A DNA stretch of 64,000 nt from an uncultured Oscillospiraceae bacterium (GCA_910579965.1 CAJTWF010000001.1:83728-147727); one strand, 5' to 3'. Counted from the first letter of the stretch, positions 1 through 8,027 are shown. Notes: generated from the sequence alone by a model not told the origin. Made by a program: numbers and translations.

Positions 1-470
1 GCCGCCAAGATTTATGGCGCGGCTCCCGGCAATACCATCCCCATGAGCTTCGGCTTTGACCAGTGGTGCTGGGGCCAGAACATCTTCTACGCCCCCTTCG
101 GCCTGACCAACTGGTCTGACGTATGCTCTGATCTGCGCCTGACCAAGGATAAGGAAGTGGTCTTTGACTGCGTCAGCGACGGCTACCGCGAGGCCATCAC
201 CTACTACCATGACTGGTATGCCGACGGGCTCATTGATATCGAGGTTTTCAGCCAGGATGACAAACAGTACCTTGCCAAGTGCGCCCAGGGCTACGTGGGT
301 GTGGCGACCTGGTGGGAGATCAACGAGCTGATGGCCGACTATGCGGCTGACTACGTCTACCTGCCCCCGCTGAAGGGCCCTGACGGCACCTGCACCGTGA
401 CCATCAAGTCCGCCGGCTCCGCCGTCAACTCCGGGCATCTGTCCATTACCAAGGCATGCAAAAGTCCCAT
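1..470 (+). pseudogene. Sugar ABC transporter substrate-binding protein, truncated
   Basis: The reading frame is open from base 1, so the 5' end lies outside the window. The peptide resembles the C-terminal lobe of family 1 / LplA-like extracellular sugar-binding lipoproteins: a Trp/Phe-rich WCWGQNIFYAPFG stretch, then a segment of the type YREAITYYHDWYADGLIDIEVF, then a YVGVATWWEIN ligand-lobe motif. Similarity stops after about SITKAC near base 470. The frame runs on to 576 only by reading through the start of the next broken gene in another frame, so the C-terminal part appears deleted. With the GH32 hydrolase and fructokinase downstream it was probably the binding protein of a sucrose/fructan importer. 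The family call is fair; the substrate is inferred from context. Confidence 0.6.
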
Positions 471-484
471 CAAAGGTGGGGAAA

Positions 485-1140
485 TTGACCGATGGTATCG
501 TGATCAGGTCCTTGCGCCCTTCGGACCTCCACCCGCAGATGCTGGCCGGCTTTCAGCACTGACAGGTCATATCTGACAAATGGGTGAAGGATGGAAACGG
601 TTATGAATTGATAAAAACTGACGAAATACGGGAGTGGGACAACGACAAACGGATTTGGATTCCTGGATATTTGATGCAGCAGATAGATCGAGGCGGCGCT
701 GCTGCCGGAGCTTTCGTGAATGGCCGGATGATTGGCTTTGCGTCTTTAGACGGAATCCTGCGGATAGAGTTTATATTTCGGCGATTCCATCCCATGATAC
801 GATTTCGTTTTATTTCGGCATGGGATGTTTAGGGCCTGAATGAAAATTGTCAACACGCCCAAACAGCGGGTCTTTTTTCGCATACTGCGTTAAATTTTCT
901 TTCCATCCGTCAGATTCTGCAGCGGGCGCATCGAGCGCCCGTGCAGAATCATCGTGCAGGACCCCTCGATGGGGTCATTGCACGATATGGATGCCTGCGA
1001 AAATTTGCCTTGTCTGGCAAAAAAATTCCTTGCTGTTAGGCATATCGCCAATTATCAAACAGGCCCTAGATGCGGCATACATCATATGCGAATTTGCAGA
1101 CACAGAATATGATCGGTATTTGGAATATCATTTGAAGTGA
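485..1140 (+). pseudogene. GNAT acetyltransferase, broken three ways and carrying a MITE
   Basis: Pieces of one GNAT-fold acetyltransferase can be followed across this interval. Frame 2 gives an N-terminal part (LHPQMLAGFQH, SDKWVKDGNGYELI, FVNGRMIGFASLDG). It is interrupted by TGA at 560-562, where relatives would have a basic residue. Near 760 the frame jumps: the acetyl-CoA-binding motif A region is missing, and frame 1 resumes with ADRVYISAIPSHDTISFYF and the Gly-Met-Gly-Cys turn. A 235-bp element then interrupts the gene at a TA dinucleotide (832-1066). After it, frame 1 gives DAAYIICEFADTEYDRYLEYHLK and the stop at 1138-1140. Removing the element rejoins GCL to DAAY exactly as GNAT proteins read. 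The gene is dead; its former substrate is unknown. Confidence 0.75.
832..1066. mobile_element. MITE-like palindromic element with TA target duplication (copy A)
   Basis: The element has imperfect terminal inverted repeats of 18 bp: GGGCCTGAATGAAAATTG at 832-849, and the inverse of GGGCCTGTTTGATAATTG at 1049-1066. It is flanked by TA at 830-831 and 1067-1068. The arms are roughly palindromic throughout. The centre carries two consecutive strong hairpins, at 913-950 (GATTCTGCA arms plus a CGGGCGC stem) and 951-986 (ATCGTGCA arms plus an ACCCC/GGGGT stem). No transposase frame is present, so it is non-autonomous. It interrupts a GNAT gene. The ends resemble those of the IS5-family remnant near 4996. 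Confidence 0.75.
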
Positions 1141-1154
1141 GGAGGAAACACGAT

Positions 1155-2651
1155 ATGACCAGCGAAGCCCTTCAGAAAGCCCGGGCCTTCGAGGCCCAGT
1201 ACGGCCCCCACATCCCCGCCGGGGAGCGGCCCGCCTTCCACCTGACGCCCACCATCGGCTGGATGAACGACCCCAACGGCTTCTCTCTCTACAAGGGGGA
1301 ATACCATCTTTTTTATCAGTACCACCCCTACTCCAACGAGTGGGGCCCCATGCACTGGGGACACGTGAAGAGCCGAGACCTGATCCGCTGGGAGCGGCTG
1401 CCCGCCGCCCTGGCTCCGGACTGCGGCTACGACGCGGCGGGATGCTTCTCCGGCGGCGCGGTAGAGATGCCCGACGGACGGCAGCTGCTGATGTATACCG
1501 GCGTCCAGCGTGGACATGACGCGGATGGATTCATCCGGGATATCCAGACCCAGTGCATCGCCATCGGGGACGGCGTGGACTACGACAAATGCGAGCTGAA
1601 CCCGGTCCTGACCGGAAAGGATCTGCCGGAGGGCGGCAGCACGGTGGACTTCCGGGATCCCAAGGTTTGGCGGGAGGCAGATGGGACGTATTACGCGGTC
1701 ATCGGCAACCGCGCCGCAGATGGCAGCGGGGCCATCCTGCTCTACAGCAGCGGGGACGGCCGGAAGTGGGCGTTCGTCCGCGCCCTGGATGCCTGCCATA
1801 ACCAGTACGGGAAAATGTGGGAGTGCCCGGATTTCTTCCCGCTGGACGGGAAGCAGGTCCTGCTCACCAGCCCCCAGGAGATGCAGCCCGTGGGACTGGA
1901 ATTTCACGCCGGAAACGGGACGCTGTGTCTCATCGGAAGCTACGATCCGAAAGGGGCGGGCTTCATCCGGCAAAATGCTCAGGCAGTTGACTATGGCCTG
2001 GACTTCTACGCCCCCCAGACGCTGCTGACCCCTGATGGGCGGCGGGTGATGGCGGCCTGGATGCAGAATTGGGCCACCGTGGGGGCGAGGCCTTATCACT
2101 GCCGCTGGTTCGGCCAGTACACAGTCCCACGGGAGCTGTCGGTAAAAAACGGACGCTTGTACCAGAGGCCGGTGCGGGAGCTGGAGAACTATCGCGGTCC
2201 GTGCGTCATGCACCACAATATCCCTGTCAGCGGCGAGGTCAACCTGCCCGGCGTTCAGGGGCGGATGCTGGACATGACGGTCACCGTCCGGCCCATTGGG
2301 AAGGATTCCTACCGCTGGTTCCGCATCCGGGTGGCCAAGGACGGGGAGCATGAGACCATCATCCGCTACCGCCCCGATCAGGGGACCGTCAAGATCGACC
2401 GGACCCGCAGCGGCCTGCCCTACGACATTGTCCATACCCGCAGCTTCTTTGTGCGGGACCGGGGCGGGGAGATCAAGCTCCGCCTGGTGCTGGACCGCTT
2501 CAGCCTGGAGGTCTTTATCAATGACGGCGAGCAGGCGGCCAGCGCGGTGATCTACACCCGCCAGGCGGCGGACGCCATCAGCTTTGAGGCCGGCGGTTCG
2601 GTGCTGATGGATGTGGAGAAATACGATCTGGTGTTTGATGAGGAGGCGTGA
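1155..2651 (+). CDS. scrB: GH32 sucrose-6-phosphate hydrolase / beta-fructosidase
   Basis: The 498-residue product is a glycoside hydrolase family 32 enzyme that cleaves the fructosyl bond of sucrose, sucrose-6-phosphate or short fructans. The nucleophile motif WMNDPNG is at about residues 36-42, the RDP transition-state motif follows in VDFRDPKVW, and the acid/base sits in MWECPDFF. The C-terminal beta-sandwich (LRLVLDRFSLEVFIND) is complete. No signal peptide is visible, so it acts in the cytoplasm. The ATG at 1155 is preferred over the upstream GTG at 1137 because GAGGAGG at 1140-1146 lies nine bases ahead of it. Fructokinase follows after three bases, so the two form an operon for sucrose or fructan use. 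The choice of sucrose-6-phosphate over free sucrose is not decided by the sequence. Confidence 0.93.
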   Translation: MTSEALQKARAFEAQYGPHIPAGERPAFHLTPTIGWMNDPNGFSLYKGEYHLFYQYHPYSNEWGPMHWGHVKSRDLIRWERLPAALAPDCGYDAAGCFSGGAVEMPDGRQLLMYTGVQRGHDADGFIRDIQTQCIAIGDGVDYDKCELNPVLTGKDLPEGGSTVDFRDPKVWREADGTYYAVIGNRAADGSGAILLYSSGDGRKWAFVRALDACHNQYGKMWECPDFFPLDGKQVLLTSPQEMQPVGLEFHAGNGTLCLIGSYDPKGAGFIRQNAQAVDYGLDFYAPQTLLTPDGRRVMAAWMQNWATVGARPYHCRWFGQYTVPRELSVKNGRLYQRPVRELENYRGPCVMHHNIPVSGEVNLPGVQGRMLDMTVTVRPIGKDSYRWFRIRVAKDGEHETIIRYRPDQGTVKIDRTRSGLPYDIVHTRSFFVRDRGGEIKLRLVLDRFSLEVFINDGEQAASAVIYTRQAADAISFEAGGSVLMDVEKYDLVFDEEA

Positions 2652-2654
2652 GCC

Positions 2655-3617
2655 ATGGCGGAGAAAACCTTTGACGTGGTTGCTCTGGGGGAGCTGCTGA
2701 TCGACTTTACGGAAAACGGATTCAGCTGCCAGGGCAATCCCCTCTTCGAGGCCAACCCCGGCGGCGCGCCTTGCAACGTGCTGGCAATGCTGAAGAAGCT
2801 GGGGCGGAGCTGCGCTTTTGCCGGCAAGGTAGGGGACGATATGTTTGGCCAGCAGCTTCGCTCCGTGGCAGAGGAAGCCGGGATCTGCGTGGACTATCTG
2901 GTAACAGACCAAGACGCGCGGACCACCCTGGCATTTGTCAAGAAGCTGCCCAACGGCGACAGGGATTTCTCCTTCTTCCGCAACCCCGGCGCGGACATGA
3001 TGCTCACCGAGGCGGAGGTGCCGGGGGAAGTAATTGGCAGGAGCCGCATTTTCCCTTTTGGTACGCTGTCCATGACCCATGAGGGCGTAAGGCGGGCCAC
3101 CCGTCATGCTGCCGGCTGTGCCAGGATGGGCGGCGCCCTTGTTTCCTTTGACCCCAATCTCCGGCCCCCGCTGTGGGAGAGCCTGGAGGAAGCCAGGAAG
3201 CAGATCGCCTACGGTCTGTCCCAGTGCGATATTTTGAAGATCGCCGACAATGAGCTGTCGTTTATGACCGGGGAGACGGATCTCGATAGGGGCGCGGCTG
3301 CCCTGCGGCGGCAGTACCCCAACATTCGCCTGTTCAACGTAACAGCGGGGCCGGAGGGAAGCTGCTCCTATTATGAGGATAAGCGGGTGTTCGTCCCTGC
3401 CTGCAAGCTGGGCGGGACGATCGAAACCACCGGGGCCGGGGATACCTTCTGCGCCTGCGTTCTCAACTTCGTGCTGGAGCATGGGTTGGATGGATTGGCG
3501 GAAGAGGACCTGACTGCCATGCTGCGCTTTGCCAACACGGCGGCTTATCTGGTGACCACCAGGAAAGGCGCCATCCGCTCCATGCCGGAGCGGGAGCAGG
3601 TGGAAGCGTTACTATAA
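2655..3617 (+). CDS. scrK: Fructokinase, PfkB/ribokinase family
   Basis: The 320-residue product is a PfkB-family sugar kinase. The N-terminal LGELLIDF strand is followed by NPGGAPCNV, the first PfkB signature region, and the C-terminal TTGAGDTF (about residues 257-264) is the second signature with the catalytic Asp and anion hole. It would phosphorylate the fructose released by the preceding GH32 enzyme to fructose-6-phosphate. The gene starts three bases after the hydrolase stop and is translationally coupled. The stop codon at 3615-3617 directly abuts a palindromic element at 3617-3778. Fructose specificity is inferred from the operon partner. Confidence 0.9.
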   Translation: MAEKTFDVVALGELLIDFTENGFSCQGNPLFEANPGGAPCNVLAMLKKLGRSCAFAGKVGDDMFGQQLRSVAEEAGICVDYLVTDQDARTTLAFVKKLPNGDRDFSFFRNPGADMMLTEAEVPGEVIGRSRIFPFGTLSMTHEGVRRATRHAAGCARMGGALVSFDPNLRPPLWESLEEARKQIAYGLSQCDILKIADNELSFMTGETDLDRGAAALRRQYPNIRLFNVTAGPEGSCSYYEDKRVFVPACKLGGTIETTGAGDTFCACVLNFVLEHGLDGLAEEDLTAMLRFANTAAYLVTTRKGAIRSMPEREQVEALL

Positions 3618-3778
3618 GAACCTGTATTCACAACCGTTGAATACGGTCTGACCGGTCTTTTTGCCGTCATGCTGCGTCGCTTTTTCTTGCCATCTGTCAG
3701 GATGCCTGCGGAAAATTTCCTGGTCTGGCAGAAAAAATCCGCGGATATCCCGTATCCCCGGCTGCGAATACAGGTTCT
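3617..3778. mobile_element. MITE-like palindromic element (copy B)
   Basis: The ends form a 13-bp perfect inverted repeat, AGAACCTGTATTC at 3617-3629 and its complement at 3766-3778. Internal sequence matches copy A closely over two blocks: 'ATGCTGCGT...CCATCTGTCAG' and 'ATGCCTGCGGAAAATTT...CTGGTCTGGCAGAAAAAATCC'. It lacks the central double hairpin of copy A. The outermost bases differ from copy A, and the flanking dinucleotides (TA left, AA right) are not a clean duplication. It starts on the last base of the fructokinase stop codon and may act as its terminator or 3' stabiliser. Confidence 0.6.
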
Positions 3779-3780
3779 AA

Positions 3781-3822
3781 TTGCAAATCAAATGTTGCAA
3801 ATCAAATGTTGCAAATCAAATG
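3781..3822. repeat. Three perfect tandem copies of a 14-bp unit
   Basis: TTGCAAATCAAATG occurs three times without a gap, just upstream of a truncated lipoprotein gene. It is AT-rich in a GC-rich background. It may be a slippage product or a repeated regulator site. Confidence 0.9.
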
Positions 3823-3834
3823 GAGTGGGTACAC

Positions 3835-3980
3835 ATGAAAAAAGAATTTCTCCAAAAGGTCATACCTGGTCTCTCCCTCCTGCTGGCGCTGGTCTGCGCT
3901 GCCTGCTCCGGTAAAGAAATCGGGAATCCGGAGAAGCTGCTGTTAAGTCTCAATTTTGACGAAGGATCTGGCAACCAGGT
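3835..3980 (+). pseudogene. Secreted lipoprotein, N-terminal fragment only
   Basis: The start at 3835 gives a classic lipoprotein signal: MKKEFLQK, a hydrophobic core GLSLLLALV, and a lipobox ending CAAC. It is followed by GKEIGNPEKLLLSLNFDEGSGNQ, which resembles the start of a LamG/concanavalin-like domain of secreted carbohydrate-binding or GH32/GH43-type proteins. Similarity ends at about base 3980, where the sequence becomes the truncated end of an IS30 transposase read on the other strand. The frame stops at 4002. It may have been an extracellular fructan-degrading enzyme of the adjacent locus, but that is only context. Confidence 0.55.
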
Positions 3981-4214
3981 GTCTCCACGCCTTGGGGAGT
4001 AGCCGGGGGCTTTTCCCTTGCTGCTCCTGCGGGGCGGTGTGCCTCGCGCCGACTCGTTTGTAACGGTGCTTGGAGCGAAGCCAATCGCTCTGGAAATGGC
4101 TCGCACACCTAATCCTTGTTTCTTCAGGGCTTTGATGGCGCCTCGTTCTTCCGGGCCTAAGTGCTGTCCCCTCTTGCGTTCTGCCTGAACTGTGGTATCA
4201 TCTTTGCTGTCCAT
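3981..4214 (-). pseudogene. IS30-family transposase, N-terminal fragment
   Basis: Read from 4214 downwards, the product has the IS30 N-terminal helix-turn-helix: HLGPEERGAIKALKKQGL, then VRAISRAIGFAPSTVTNE, then GTPPRRSSKGKAPGYSPRRGD. The catalytic DDE domain is absent; similarity ends at about 3981, at the junction with the truncated lipoprotein gene. The stretch upstream of its start (about 4285-4320) carries a probable IS30 terminus containing AAGTGTCCAACTTCGTTTTA. It abuts an IS630 remnant. Confidence 0.75.
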
Positions 4215-4320
4215 AGTGATTGCCCTCCCAGGCAGTAATGGTGGCTTCCAATAGCCATTTTACCGCAGCGCAGCCACCATGGGCTCTTAAGTGTCCAACT
4301 TCGTTTTACAATCGACCAAA

Positions 4321-4990
4321 CAATTTTTTGCAATGACTGTAATGAACCTCCACCAATTCACGTAGAAAATGAGCAAAATCCACGGCTGTTCTGGTGCCAG
4401 TTAGCTTTACCACTCGCTTACACGCCAGCGGTTCAAACGCAACGAACAAGTCTACAACACCGCAGTGGCGGTACGCATAGTCTTCACGTTCCAGCCTTCC
4501 AGGCTTTGCTGGGATGCTTTATTTCTCAATCAGTTGCTGGTTTGTCTCGTCCAGGCAGACCACCGGGCGCGGAGGATCGTAAGGACGCTGATATACATCC
4601 AGAATATCCTCCATCCTCGCTACAAACTCCGCCCCTGGTTTTGGGATGCACCATTTCTTCTTTTGCCAAGGCTTAAGTTCATTTTTTTCAGGGGTTCCAT
4701 CACCGCTGTGTCTGAAATACTCTCCACAACCCCAAGGCACACCTGCTCATCCGCAATCAGCCGCAGCGTCCACCGCTCCCGGCCCTCCGGTGCTTCTGAA
4801 CAGGCTATGGCCACTATATGAGCCTCAACACGTCCATCTATGTTCTTGTGCCGGTTTACTTGCTCCTTCCGCCCCAAGGCCGATTACTGCCTGTTACAAA
4901 CCCTTTTGCTATCTGGAAGATTGTGTGCGGTGTGGCATGATATGCTTCCTTTATTTTGGTGTATGTCCACTCCTGGTTTTCTGGTAGTTC
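4321..4990 (-). pseudogene. IS630-family transposase, degenerate
   Basis: On the minus strand, in several frames, the conserved IS630 path can be followed: EEAYHATPHTIFQIAKGF-like text near 4900-4960, DGRVEAHIVAIACSEAPEG with RWTLRLIADEQV, VVESISDTAV, NELKPWQKKKWCIPKP, EDILDVYQRPYDPPRPVVCLDET (first catalytic Asp), and finally the strand with LFVAFEPLACKRVVKLTGTRTAVDFAH near 4340-4450. The last third is missing where the IS30 end begins, and the N-terminal helix-turn-helix is missing where the IS5 remnant begins. At least two frameshifts are present, so it is inactive. Confidence 0.8.
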
Positions 4991-4995
4991 ATCTA

Positions 4996-5362
4996 GGGCT
5001 TGTTTGAAAAATCAAAGAAGCTGTGCTAAATCAACAAAATAGCGATGGATGCCAGGTAAACAAAAGTGAGAAAAGAAGTATCCAACTTGTCATACCTGGT
5101 GGCAATCCTGCGAAACCATTTGAGTTTTTGGAAGAAGCACTTAACCAAATGACGCCCTTTATATAACCACCTGGCCACGGCTCAGAAACATTGCGCTGAG
5201 GCGGGATCACATAGCTGGCTCCCTGTTCTGAGATATAATCTCGGATGGCTTTTGCCCTATAAGCACGGTCTGCCAATATATTGCTGTCATTAATCACTAT
5301 CTTTTCCAGCAATTCAATGGCATGGATTGAATCATAGTCATTCCCTGCGGACAGCATATTAC
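4996..5362 (-). pseudogene. IS5-family element, C-terminal transposase remnant
   Basis: The minus strand encodes MLSAGNDYDSIHAIELLEKI, NDSNILADRAYRAKAIRDYI and EQGASYVIPPQR. After a frameshift near 5160 it continues with the typical IS5 tail (GRHLVKCFFQKLKWFRRIATRYDKLD, then LTFVYLASIAILL). The element end, GGGCTTGTTTGAAAAATC at 4996-5013, is preceded by TA at 4994-4995. The N-terminal half is gone. The terminus resembles those of the palindromic element at 832-1066 at 13-14 of 18 positions. Confidence 0.8.
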
Positions 5363-5413
5363 CTTCAAGAAAAAAGCTAGGAAAAATAGAGAAGATGTGG
5401 AAAAATGGGGAGC

Positions 5414-5640
5414 ATGGAATATATAGACTTAAGGAAAGTAGGAAGAGAAGGACGCAAGGAGATACGCAGGCAGATCGTACGGCTCAAGAAATTGGGAAAA
5501 ACGGGAAAAGAAATCGAGGAATTAACCGGTGTACGGCAAAATCGCGCCAGCGAAATATGGACAGCGTATCAACGAGAGGGCGAAATCTCTCTAGGCGAAA
5601 AGTATGGGCGCAAGGCTGGAAGACACATGGTCCTTACAGC
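5414..5640 (+). pseudogene. IS630-family transposase, N-terminal helix-turn-helix fragment
   Basis: The peptide MEYIDLRKVGREGRKEIRRQ, then LKKLGKTGKEIEELTGVRQNRASEIWTAYQREGE and GRKAGRHMVL, is the N-terminal DNA-binding domain of an IS630-type transposase. The catalytic part is absent. At about 5630-5640 the sequence joins the 3' part of an unrelated gene. GGGGAG precedes the ATG. It lies in the opposite orientation to the IS630 remnant at 4321-4990. Confidence 0.7.
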
Positions 5641-6021
5641 GTCTACCTGGGCATGGAGCTGGAGGGCCCCGGCGGCGTCCGGACCCTGGACGCCCAGGTC
5701 AGCCGGGTGGAGATCTCCCCCCTGGCCCTGAACGTCTGGATCTCCGGGGAGGAGCTGGTCCTCCACCACGGACCGGACCGCCCCCAGCCCAGCGAGACCT
5801 TCTACTTCTGCGACAGCACCCAGGAGGTGCTGGCCTTTGACGCGGACGGCCAGCCCATTGCGATGCGCGCTGGCATGGAGGGAATGGGCGGCGGCGGATG
5901 CAGCGGGTACAATGAGAGCGAGGGCTATATCTGGCTGTCCTGCGGCTTCGGCGGCCTCATTGATGTGAACCGGGTTGCTAAGATCGTGGTCAACGGCGTG
6001 GAGATCCCGGTGCGGCCGTAA
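5632..6021 (+). pseudogene. C-terminal fragment of an exported or anti-sigma-type protein
   Basis: The frame from about 5632 (PYSVYLGMELEGPGGVRTL) to the stop at 6021 encodes about 130 residues of beta-rich sequence ending IVVNGVEIPVRP. It resembles the C-terminal, extracellular half of DUF4179-type proteins, which in this group accompany ECF sigma factors. The 5' part (signal anchor and N-domain) is missing and replaced by the IS630 fragment. A strong terminator follows. The family call is tentative. Confidence 0.45.
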
Positions 6022-6027
6022 ACGAAA

Positions 6028-6060
6028 GATGCCTCCCGTCCGGAGCGGACGGGAGGCATC
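6028..6060. terminator. Bidirectional terminator hairpin
   Basis: A perfect 15-bp stem (GATGCCTCCCGTCCG with its complement) and a 3-base loop lie between convergent genes. Confidence 0.7.
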
Positions 6061-6071
6061 TATGTAGGTTT

Positions 6072-7712
6072 TTACTGCTTCAGGCGGAAGCGGTTGGTCT
6101 GATCCTGGAGCAGGCGGACCTGATCGAACAGCTCCGTGCTCACGGCGGCGGACTCCTCGCTGCTGGCGGAGTTGGTCTGGACCACGGCGGAGATCTGGCC
6201 GATGCCCTCGGTGACCTGGGCAATAGCCATGGCCTCGCCCTGGACAGCCTGGGCGATGTTGCCGATGCCCTCGTTGGAGCTGGTCACCAGCTCCAGTGTC
6301 TTCTTGAGGGTCTGGGAGACCTCGCCCACGATCTGGCGGCCCCGGGTGGTTGCCTGGACAGAGTTCTCAATGAGCTCCTTGGTGGCCTTGGCGGCCTCGT
6401 CGGACTGGGCGGCCAGAGAGCGGACCTCGTCGGCCACCACGGCAAAGCCCTTGCCGGCGGTGCCCGCACGGGCGGCCTCCACAGCCGCGTTCAGGGCCAG
6501 GATGTTGGTCTGGAAGGCGATGTTCTCAATGGTGGCGATGATCTTGCTGATCTCCTGGGAGGCCTGGGTGATGTCCTCCATGGCCACCACCATCTGCTCC
6601 ATCTGCTGGCCGCTGATGTTCACCTGCTCGCCGGTGAGGCGGGCGTTCTGCTGGGCCGCGCTGGCGTCCTTCACGTTCCGCTCTGCGTTTTTGGACAAAT
6701 CATCCAGCGTGGCGTAGAGCTCCTGGACGGCGCTGGCCTGCTCCGTGGCGCCCTGGGCCAGGGACTGGGCGCTGCTGGAGAGCTGCTCGGCATTGCCGGA
6801 GACCCGGCGCTCCGCCTGATGGATCTTGGAGAAGGCGGAGGAGATATTGGCGGTAAAGCTGCCGATGGAGTCCTCAATGGAGCGGAAGTCTCCGATGTAG
6901 TCGGCGGAGGTGGAGACGTTGAAGTTGCCGTCGGAGAACTCGCCCATAATGCGGGTGATATCCTCCACGTAGCTGTGGATCAGGGCCAGAGAGCTCTCCA
7001 GATTCTGGGCCAGATCGCCCAGCTCGTTGTTGGCGGTATAGTGGAGATCCAGCTTCAGGTTGCCATCCCCCAGGGGCTTGCTCTTCTCGGTGATGAGCAG
7101 CATGGGCCGGACCACCTGGTGCAGCACGTAGAACACCAGGCTGATGAGGCAGGCCAGGGCCAGGGTCAGGCCGATGATGGAGGTGGCGTGCATGATGGTC
7201 AGGGTCTGCTGCATCTCGGCGCTGGTGCCGGCGCTGATCTCGTCGCCCCGGCTCACCACCTGATCCAGCAGGCCCACCAGGGTGGACAGGTTGGAGAGGA
7301 TGGTATCCTGATAGAAGCGCTGGCCGGAGGCGGCGTCCATAGCCAGCGCCTGGGAGGCGGACTCGTGGAGCTGCTTGTGGAGGGGTTCAATCTGGGAGCG
7401 CAGGGAGCTGACGGTTCTGTCGCCCATCGCGTCCTCGCTGTAGAGCCACTGGCCCAGGGCACAGGCAGTGGGGTCCATGCTGCCGGTGAATTCCGCGCCG
7501 GCGTAGAGGGCGTTGCTGAGGTTGGAGGACCACTTGTAGTGGGCCACCTCGGCCTTCATGGCCCGATCCAGCAGATCGGCGGCCTGCTGGGCGGTATCCT
7601 GCGCATTTTGAATACGCAAAATGTTGATGGTCATCATGACGCTGAAGAGAAGTACGGAGAGCAGTGCCGCCGCCACGCGGTAGCCCACCATTTTGTTGAT
7701 GCCTTTTCGCAT
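6072..7712 (-). CDS. Methyl-accepting chemotaxis protein with extracellular CZB-like domain
   Basis: The 546-residue chemoreceptor has a first membrane segment at about 10-30 and an outer domain at about 45-175. A second membrane segment at about 178-200 ([19 protein letters not shown]), HAMP, and the signalling domain with the near-invariant hairpin tip [20 protein letters not shown] follow. The outer domain contains the pattern [12 protein letters not shown] ... CALGQWLY ... LHKQLHES, which matches the His-Cys-His-His pattern of CZB zinc-binding sensors. It is encoded away from the che operon at 55 kb but would signal through that CheA/CheW. Ligand (zinc, oxidant or other) is not shown. Confidence 0.92.
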   Translation of the reverse strand: MRKGINKMVGYRVAAALLSVLLFSVMMTINILRIQNAQDTAQQAADLLDRAMKAEVAHYKWSSNLSNALYAGAEFTGSMDPTACALGQWLYSEDAMGDRTVSSLRSQIEPLHKQLHESASQALAMDAASGQRFYQDTILSNLSTLVGLLDQVVSRGDEISAGTSAEMQQTLTIMHATSIIGLTLALACLISLVFYVLHQVVRPMLLITEKSKPLGDGNLKLDLHYTANNELGDLAQNLESSLALIHSYVEDITRIMGEFSDGNFNVSTSADYIGDFRSIEDSIGSFTANISSAFSKIHQAERRVSGNAEQLSSSAQSLAQGATEQASAVQELYATLDDLSKNAERNVKDASAAQQNARLTGEQVNISGQQMEQMVVAMEDITQASQEISKIIATIENIAFQTNILALNAAVEAARAGTAGKGFAVVADEVRSLAAQSDEAAKATKELIENSVQATTRGRQIVGEVSQTLKKTLELVTSSNEGIGNIAQAVQGEAMAIAQVTEGIGQISAVVQTNSASSEESAAVSTELFDQVRLLQDQTNRFRLKQ

Positions 7713-7854
7713 AGTCGTAACCTCACTCTTTCATGTTTTTGTTTGAGGGGTGGCGCGGCAGGGACGGGATACTCCTCCAGATCCAGGGAGCGAGAGAAGG
7801 GGCCCCCGCGCTTCCCGGACCGCCGCATCTCTCTATTTATTCGCGTTCTTTGAC

Positions 7855-7884
7855 AGTATACCACACTCCCCATGTGGTTTTCAA
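7855..7884 (-). promoter_or_regulatory. Sigma-A-type promoter for the chemoreceptor gene
   Basis: On the minus strand, TTGAAA (complement of 7879-7884) and TATACT (complement of 7855-7860) are separated by 18 bases. The spacer holds the dyad CCACA-N7-TGTGG, a possible operator. The remaining 7885-8066 contains only short repeats and no gene. Confidence 0.55.
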
Positions 7885-7955
7885 TAGTTTCCTTCACAAT
7901 ATAGAGAAATCCATTTAAGGGGCTGGCTGGACGGTCCGATGAACGCCGGATTGGG

Positions 7956-8027
7956 CTGACGGCTGCCCTGGTGCCCTCATTCGGCGCAGCCGAACGACTG
8001 GCCCGGCGGCCTGACGGCCGCCCTGGT
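7956..8027. repeat. Direct repeat, 17 bp, 55-bp period
   Basis: CTGACGGCTGCCCTGGT at 7956-7972 recurs with one mismatch at 8011-8027. A small TTCGGC/GCCGAA hairpin lies between them at about 7980-7995. The pair is upstream of the hpf promoter. Confidence 0.6.

Noticed and set aside
847..1140. 97-residue frame spanning the palindromic element
   Set aside because: It runs through the inverted repeats and hairpins of the MITE. Only its last 24 codons are real, as the tail of the broken GNAT gene.
1128..3482. Long open frame on the minus strand opposite GH32 and fructokinase
   Set aside because: It is a shadow of the GC-rich codon bias of the real genes. It lacks a ribosome site and any recognisable family, and the plus-strand proteins are clearly conserved.
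3781..3822. Possible CRISPR array
   Set aside because: The three 14-bp repeats are contiguous with no spacers and no cas genes are present.
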